Source: Aquila chrysaetos chrysaetos
Lineage: Eukaryota; Chordata; Aves; Accipitriformes; Accipitridae
Direction: 5' to 3'
Assembly: GCF_900496995.4 (NCBI RefSeq)
Contig: NC_044005.1
Coordinates: forward strand, 51,160,517 to 51,224,516
DNA: 64,000 nucleotides
This document shows positions 59,501 to 64,000 of the stretch, piece after piece. Position numbers and translations under genes: made by a program. Below the pieces are notes generated by a model. It worked only from the letters and a program-made list of their open reading frames with translations. It did no database searches and was not told the DNA's origin. Position 1 is the stretch's first letter, and every line of letters starts with the position of its first letter.

Positions 59501-62500
59501 TGAATCTAACTCAGTGTCACACATAGCTCATCTCTTCCTCATTTTCCCAAACCCACTACAATGTGGCCATGGTACACAGTAAAGTATGAAAAGCAGTGCT
59601 CAAGAATTTATAACTATTGAAAAGGATGCTACAACTAAATCAGACAAGGCATGTTAAGCAGCTTAACCTGTTACAGTCTATAACATGACTATATCATCTA
59701 ACTTTGGCAAAAACCAATTGTTTTTAGAAGCAGGACTGCCAGCTTGGACACCCTGAAATCTCAAAGAAGTGAGGAAAAAGGAAGTAAAAGGGAGACAAAT
59801 ATTTTACCTTTATTGAGCATTTCATCTGCTTCATCCAAAACCAGCATTTTGATGGCACGAGTCCTTAAACTTCGACGACGAATCATATCTGTAAGATTTC
59901 ACTTTGTAAGATGAAAAGGCTCTGAAAGCAAGTGAGCCTACACTGCTCCCAGCCGCTGTCAGGGCATTTCGGTGGAGGAGGGACAGGCAATTCCCCTGTT
60001 GCCAACAGAGACTGGTGTTTGGTGACGGAAGGCACATCCAAGGGCCACAGCGTGTCCACTGCAAACTGCAACCTAGGGGGACATCTCTGCAGCCCAGCTA
60101 AGGGAGCGCTGGCTGCAGGGAAGCTCTGAGAGTCTGAGCTGTGGGGTGCTATTTGCTAACTGCACAGGACAGGTGACCCAGTCTCCCACAGTAACTGCAG
60201 CTGGATGTGAGAAACGCAAAATGCTACATCAACTTTTCGTCAACAGACTGGGCAAATCTACATCCTGTTTGAAAGAACACTCGGCTTTGTGTAATCCCTT
60301 AATACTGTGATAGAAAAGTATTTGCTATTAGTGTGCTGGTCAAAGCCATCCCAGCTTGGCAGCAGCTCGCTTTTTTTTTTTGCTTGTGGGGAGTAGCTCT
60401 ATGTTCTCCCACTGACAGGTGCTTGTGTAAAAGTGCTGCCTGTTTCTCAGAGATCCAGAAGATGTGAGCTTGAAGGCTAACACTATCACTGTGGTAACTG
60501 CCATGAACAGTAAATAAAAAAATCTTCATGCCATGAAACTAGAAAGTACCAGCTGCAAGGACACCTGATTTAACAAAGACAGAGCGAGGGCCAGTACACA
60601 GAAAATGTGAACCTAACTTTGACATTCAAGTAGACCCACCTCCTCCAAGATTCTTCCTGGGATTGTAACATTTTCTCCTTAAAAAAAATACTCTTTGTTC
60701 CCATGCCACCATATAAAGAAACACTTCCAACAATGAAAAGCAAAATATAAACAGAGAAAATCCAAATACTATCTCCACTGATTTCTCTCTAGTCTTTTCC
60801 AAATATTACTACAGTAAGTTGTTACCTTGTTATACTTTACATTAATGTTACATTAATGGTGTCATGATAAACATAATTTTCATGCTATTTCAAATCTAAG
60901 CGCACAAAAGTTGCAAGAGCTTCCCGTGGCTCAACTCAGGTCCGAAGCTGGAGGTGATGTAGCCCCCCACATCTCCTTACCAAACACACGGCCTGGAGTG
61001 CCAGCAACAACATGCTGCCCATAATCCAGTTTTCGGATATCTTCGCCCACGTTGGTCCCTCCGATGCAGGCGTGACACTGGACATTCATGTAGTCTCCCA
61101 GAGCAAGAAGACCCTGTGTTGGTACAAAGGAATGGCTTAATTAACTGAGCTCTCACGAAGTTTGTATTTGTGAAGAGATGCAGGTCTGCAGATCCATATG
61201 GTGTGTTTTTTTTTTTTTTAAACAGATGTTAAGAGGGATTTTTTTATGTCTGTTACCAAAACCTCCTCAACAGCAGGCTTGCAAACACTGGAAACTCAGT
61301 TCCCCAGGGATCACAACTGCTTTAAAAGTGCTGTCCTTAAAAATTCACTTAGGACTCTGTAAAACCTTAGACTGCTAACCAACCTGGTCATGTAAGCAAG
61401 AACAGATACAGTGCAGATAAGCAAAACAGCCCTTTATCAGAATTTCTTATTCCTTTCAGAAACAGAAAGAAAAAGCAGAAGCTGTGCTTTAAGCTCTGCT
61501 GAGGAATACCTGAGAATCAGCCCCAGGCCTTGTGAGTGCTTTACAGACAGTGGTTTAAATGCTCCTACCTTCTGAATCTGTACAGCCAGCTCCCGAGTTG
61601 GTGCCAAGATCAATGCCTGGGTCTCACGAACCTGAATAAAACAGGTGGTCACATGGCAGTTAATCACAGGGCAGATATACAAGCAACAGTACTCTGAAAT
61701 GTCACAGTGGAAGGATTAATCATAGAATTTTGTGCTAAAACCTAGTGTTTGCAAGGGTCAGTTGTCAGTCAAAAATCTAGGTTTGATTCTGTGCAATGCG
61801 TGCCAGCCGTTCAGACAGGTTGCTCGTGCCGTTAGGGCCGTTTGACGAAAATTCTGCCTGCCAAGAGATTAATTTAGCCCTCTAATATGTGAAAAAGGGC
61901 AGCTGTTAAAGCCCAGTTTATAATTACAAGACTTTATCTGAACTTATTTTGCCAGGGTGGGTTTAACAGTTAAATTGTTAGAGAGTAGAGTCTGGTGAAA
62001 TCTTCAGCCAGAAATCTGTCTGAGGTTCACTGCCCGTAATTAAAAGATTTCAATGTAAAGCTTCGCTTATTCAAGACTCTACCAATTTAGTTAAAAATCA
62101 TTTTTAGCATATGCTATGAAATTACCTGTATATCCAGGCACTGCAGAACAGAGATGGAGAATGTTGCTGTCTTCCCTGTTCCTGACTGTGACCTGAGAAA
62201 CAGATGTTTGGTGAACACTCTGGATGTCTGGACAAACAGTATAGGCAATTTCGACATATTCCATCTCTCTGCTCTTTGTCACTCCTTCATTGCAAAGGAG
62301 TCAATATTGCCAACAGTGTATCTGACAAAGTTTTGTCACAATCACAGCGTGATCTGCAGACAGGCAGCTTTGAGAACTGCAATATCAGGGATAGAGCACT
62401 CCTTTGCAGGGTCTCCAGCTCTGGCACGTTTACTCCTTATCAGATCAACATTTTAACTTCCTGCAATTTGTCACAGATAATTTTTTTTTCTTTTAAGGTA

Positions 62501-63352
62501 AATGGTAGATAATCTTTAGAGATGTAACAAATTTTCATCTGCTTACTTTTTCCCTTGATTGAGACTGCAGTTGTCTCTAGCTTTGCTGGAAAACATTCCC
62601 AAGAGCCTCAGAGCCCTGTTCACAGACAATATCTTGGCTGAATCTTTATTACACTGACATACCTAAGCCTAATAAAAGTTGACATTAACAACTGCTAGGA
62701 TCACAGTCTGTGTGCAAGTTAGCCCATTTCACCCCGTGATGCGACTTCCCTGACCCTGCCACGCAGCGGCCCATGACCACGGGTGACGGAGCTCCCTTCC
62801 AGCTCCAAGGCGGCGAGCGTGACCGACACCCCCGCCTCCTCCGGGGCCCGCAACGCTCTCAGGACACAGCCCCCCCCCCGCGGGCAGGCCGGGCCCTCGC
62901 CCCCGGCCGGGCAGCCCCACTTACTGGGCGATCACGTCTCTCCCCTTGATGATCTGCTTGATGGCTCGCTGCTGGATGGCCGAGGGCTTCTCGAAACCTG
63001 CGGAGGCGGCCGGTATCGTTACCGTTACCGTTGTTCCCGTCAGGGGCGGCGGGGCAGCCCCGGAACCGCGCAGGCGCGCCGCCGCACATCCGGGCACCGC
63101 CACCGACTCGTCCCCGTCCCGGTCCCCGTCCCGTCTCCCCTCCCCTCTCCTCTCCCCCTCGCCGCCGCCCTGCCGCCCACCGTAGGCGTAGATGCCGCGC
63201 AGCAGGTCCTCCCGCAGCCCCATGGTGTCGAAGGTGGGCGTCACGTCCACCTCCTCGCTCGTCTCGAACTCCACCTTCGTCATGTCCTCCTCCTTCATCA
63301 GCCGCTTCCGCGCCGAGCCGGCCGTCCCGCCGGATCCCGCCGACCCCGACAT
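56502..63352 (-). CDS. EIF4A3: Eukaryotic initiation factor 4A-III, exon junction complex DEAD-box helicase (12 spliced coding exons)
   Basis: EIF4A3 is the RNA-clamping ATPase of the exon junction complex. It is deposited upstream of exon junctions with MAGOH-RBM8A and CASC3 and acts in mRNA export, localisation and nonsense-mediated decay. The exons join to 412 aa (human 411). Seen in order: a variable Gly/Ser/Ala N-terminus (1-14); the Q motif with F59 and Q66; motif [11 protein letters not shown] (81-90); Ia PTRELA (115-120); GG (143-144); TPGR (164-167); motif II DEAD (188-191); motif III SAT (219-221); [10 protein letters not shown] (334-343); motif [10 protein letters not shown] (364-371); and the C-terminus MPMNVADLI. 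The N-terminal [20 protein letters not shown] and VADLI end mark EIF4A3 rather than EIF4A1/2. All phases close and introns are GT-AG. The start ATG at 63350-63352 lies in a CpG island with NRF1-type sites. It looks intact and functional, not a retrocopy. Confidence 0.98.
56759..56886 (-). CDS. EIF4A3: EIF4A3 coding exon 11 (motif VI)
   Basis: 128 nt, residues 365-407 plus one base, starting [20 protein letters not shown] and ending QIDEMPMN. It completes motif VI. The donor is ACG|GTGAGT. Confidence 0.98.
56973..57080 (-). CDS. EIF4A3: EIF4A3 coding exon 10 (motif V)
   Basis: 108 nt, residues 329-364, with [19 protein letters not shown] and NNRELYIH. Motif [10 protein letters not shown] is visible. 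The donor is CAG|GTAAGA. Confidence 0.98.
57622..57737 (-). CDS. EIF4A3: EIF4A3 coding exon 9
   Basis: 116 nt, phase 0 in and phase 2 out, residues 291-328, with [20 protein letters not shown] and [16 protein letters not shown]. The donor is GAG|GTAAGT. Confidence 0.98.
58246..58384 (-). CDS. EIF4A3: EIF4A3 coding exon 8 (start of RecA2 domain)
   Basis: 139 nt, residues 244-290, with [20 protein letters not shown] and [12 protein letters not shown]. The acceptor is CCTACAG and the donor AAG|GTACAG. Confidence 0.98.
59238..59379 (-). CDS. EIF4A3: EIF4A3 coding exon 7 (SAT motif)
   Basis: 142 nt, residues 197-243 plus two bases. It contains [20 protein letters not shown], then [17 protein letters not shown], with the SAT motif at 219-221. 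The donor is ACG|GTGAGT. Confidence 0.98.
59808..59888 (-). CDS. EIF4A3: EIF4A3 coding exon 6 (DEAD motif)
   Basis: 81 nt, residues 170-196 plus one base, reading [20 protein letters not shown] followed by ADEMLNK. It carries the ATPase motif DEAD at 188-191. The donor is AAAG|GTAAAA. Confidence 0.98.
60981..61113 (-). CDS. EIF4A3: EIF4A3 coding exon 5 (GG and TPGR motifs)
   Basis: 133 nt, phase 0 in and phase 1 out, residues 126-169. It contains [20 protein letters not shown] and [11 protein letters not shown]. The donor is TTTG|GTAAGG. Confidence 0.98.
61569..61631 (-). CDS. EIF4A3: EIF4A3 coding exon 4 (motif Ia)
   Basis: 63 nt, phase 0, residues 105-125, with [20 protein letters not shown]. 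The acceptor is TATTCAG and the donor AAG|GTAGGA. Confidence 0.98.
62126..62192 (-). CDS. EIF4A3: EIF4A3 coding exon 3 (motif I)
   Basis: 67 nt, residues 82-104, reading [18 protein letters not shown] and then CLDIQ. It contains the Walker A-type motif GTGKT. The donor is CAG|GTAATT. Confidence 0.98.
62925..62997 (-). CDS. EIF4A3: EIF4A3 coding exon 2 (Q motif)
   Basis: 73 nt, residues 58-82, containing [19 protein letters not shown] and RDVIAQ. The acceptor is CCGCAG and the donor CCA|GTAAGT, splitting the Gln-82 codon after two bases. Confidence 0.97.
63181..63352 (-). CDS. EIF4A3: EIF4A3 coding exon 1
   Basis: 172 nt, phase 1 out. It starts [20 protein letters not shown] and includes the EIF4A3-specific [20 protein letters not shown]. 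The donor is TACG|GTGGGC. The reading frame is also open upstream of the ATG for about 105 codons, but that part is low-complexity CpG-island sequence and not conserved. The family N-terminus begins at this Met. Confidence 0.97.
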
Positions 63353-63420
63353 GGCTGAGGCCTTCCCTCTCCGGCCGCCGATGGCTCCGCCGCGCACCCA
63401 GAGACCGCCGCGCCGCCTGT

Positions 63421-63549
63421 GCGCATGCGCGGGGGGCGTGGGCGGGAAGGCGGAGGCGGCGTGCGCATGCGCGGGGGGTGTGGGCTGCCGGGAGGACGCG
63501 GGGTGCTCATGCGCGGGAGGGGGACGGCGGGCGGGGCGTGCGCATGCGC
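63421..63549. promoter_or_regulatory. Array of four NRF1-type palindromes upstream of EIF4A3
   Basis: GCGCATGCGC occurs at 63421-63430, 63463-63472 and 63540-63549, with a one-mismatch copy GCTCATGCGC at 63505-63514. Start-to-start spacing is 42, 42 and 35 bp, and each copy is followed by a G-rich run, so the array looks like a tandemly expanded promoter unit. It lies about 70-200 bp upstream of the EIF4A3 ATG. NRF1 binding is inferred from the motif. Confidence 0.7.
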
Positions 63550-63559
63550 GGCGGCGCGG

Positions 63560-64000
63560 TGAGTGAGGGCCGGGGGCGGCGGGGACGGTGCGGGCCGGGC
63601 TTTGGTCGCCGCAGGCCCTTGGGCCGGTATCGGCACGGCACGGCACGGTCCCGGTCCTCCCCCACACCCTTTCCCCTCCCCTCTCCGCTCCCGAAGCCTC
63701 AAGGGCCTGCTCAAGCGTGTGGGGAGCATCTGCGCCAGCCGAGGCACGGCCTGCGGCCTGCAGAGAGCTGCTTCTCTGCTGAGTGCGCTGGGGGCTGGCT
63801 ACCGTCGCCCCGTGCGAGGCTGCAGATCCTTCTTAAAACACCTTGAAAAGGGAGGTGGAGGTTACGCCTGGGGAGCGTGGGTTCGGTTTCCTGCTTAACA
63901 TACTGCTTGAGGACAAGGTGGATGGGCCCCAGTCTGTGGTTACGTGGTTATGTGTTCCCCCTTGGAAAACCGTACGTGCTGGTGTCTGTGTGTACAGCCT
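63560..64000. other. Right edge, GC-rich, no gene recognised
   Basis: It contains a (GGCAC)n micro-repeat near 63630-63648 and open frames typical of CpG-rich DNA. A 111-codon + frame at 63563-63898 has no family resemblance. It could be the 5' part of a divergent non-coding or coding transcript cut by the window edge. Confidence 0.5.

Larger units (their letters stand above)
56519..63180 (-). other. EIF4A3 introns, non-coding content
   Basis: The eleven introns range from about 86 bp (intron 10) to about 1.1 kb (intron 5). Intron 1 is 183 bp, GC-rich, and made partly of GTCCC- and CGTTAC-type microrepeats. An 8-bp inverted repeat AAACCTAG/CTAGGTTT (61738-61745, 61777-61784) lies just upstream of exon 4. 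No box C/D or H/ACA snoRNA was recognised, although EIF4A1 and EIF4A2 are known snoRNA hosts. Confidence 0.65.
62860..63750. promoter_or_regulatory. CpG island and promoter of EIF4A3
   Basis: Dense CpG, GC boxes and no TATA box. The island spans EIF4A3 exons 1-2 and at least 400 bp upstream. Such promoters are often bidirectional, so a divergent transcript toward the right edge is possible but no exon of one was recognised. Confidence 0.85.

Noticed and set aside
61737-61870. Possible H/ACA-type snoRNA in EIF4A3 intron 3
   Set aside because: A short inverted repeat is present but no hinge box and ACA at the required spacing could be placed on the - strand.
62921-63667. A 105-residue N-terminal extension of EIF4A3 from an upstream in-frame ATG
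   Set aside because: The added part is translated from the NRF1-array and GC boxes and is not seen in EIF4A3 proteins. The family N-terminus starts at 63352.
62783-63846. Two + frames of 191 and 271 codons antisense to EIF4A3 exons 1-2 and promoter
   Set aside because: They are the antisense of conserved EIF4A3 codons plus CpG-island sequence, with Pro/Arg/Ser low complexity and no family match.
1-64000. Defence islands, CRISPR arrays, prophages or operons
   Set aside because: The sequence is spliced vertebrate DNA. No direct-repeat/spacer array or bacterial gene structure is present.

Overview
This window is nuclear DNA of a vertebrate, most likely a bird. It has GT-AG spliced genes with introns of 0.2 to 17 kb, CpG-island promoters, and an old CR1-type retroposon fragment (CR1 also occurs in other sauropsids). 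The species cannot be fixed from the sequence. No prokaryotic or viral system, CRISPR array, rRNA or tRNA was seen.

Two complete protein-coding genes are readable at base level, and they converge on each other. The first is ATL2 (atlastin-2, an endoplasmic reticulum membrane-fusion GTPase) on the + strand. It runs from the ATG at 13912 to a stop at 52224, with 13 coding exons in the main form (576 aa by exon summation). An alternative terminal coding exon at 51585-51692 gives a 572-aa form with a different C-terminal tail. The second is EIF4A3 (the DEAD-box RNA helicase at the core of the exon junction complex) on the - strand. It runs from the ATG at 63352 down to a stop at 56502, with 12 coding exons and 412 aa. 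In both genes every exon-exon phase closes and every intron used is GT-AG.

Layout: 1-13.1 kb is intergenic with no recognisable exon. It is GC-rich up to about 11.3 kb and AT-richer after that, and holds a degenerate CR1 at about 2.75-3.27 kb. At 13.1-14.6 kb lies the ATL2 CpG island, with an NRF1-type palindrome, a full CRE and a YY1-type motif over the start codon. From 13.97 to 30.75 kb is ATL2 intron 1, from 30.75 to 52.2 kb the remaining ATL2 exons, and from 52.2 to 56.3 kb ATL2 3' UTR and intergenic DNA, including a GC-rich repeat-like block at 54.4-55.4 kb. EIF4A3 occupies 56.3-63.4 kb. Its CpG-island promoter at 62.86-63.75 kb carries four NRF1-type palindromes, three of them spaced exactly 42 bp apart.

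The two proteins have no known shared pathway. ATL2 shapes and fuses ER tubules; EIF4A3 marks spliced mRNA. Their neighbourhood is itself of interest, because the human orthologues lie on different chromosomes (2p22 and 17q25). The observations most worth following are the two ATL2 C-terminal exons, a lineage-looking 18-bp tandem duplication in ATL2 exon 2, the periodic NRF1 array, and an EIF4A3 intron 1 that is fully open and in frame.
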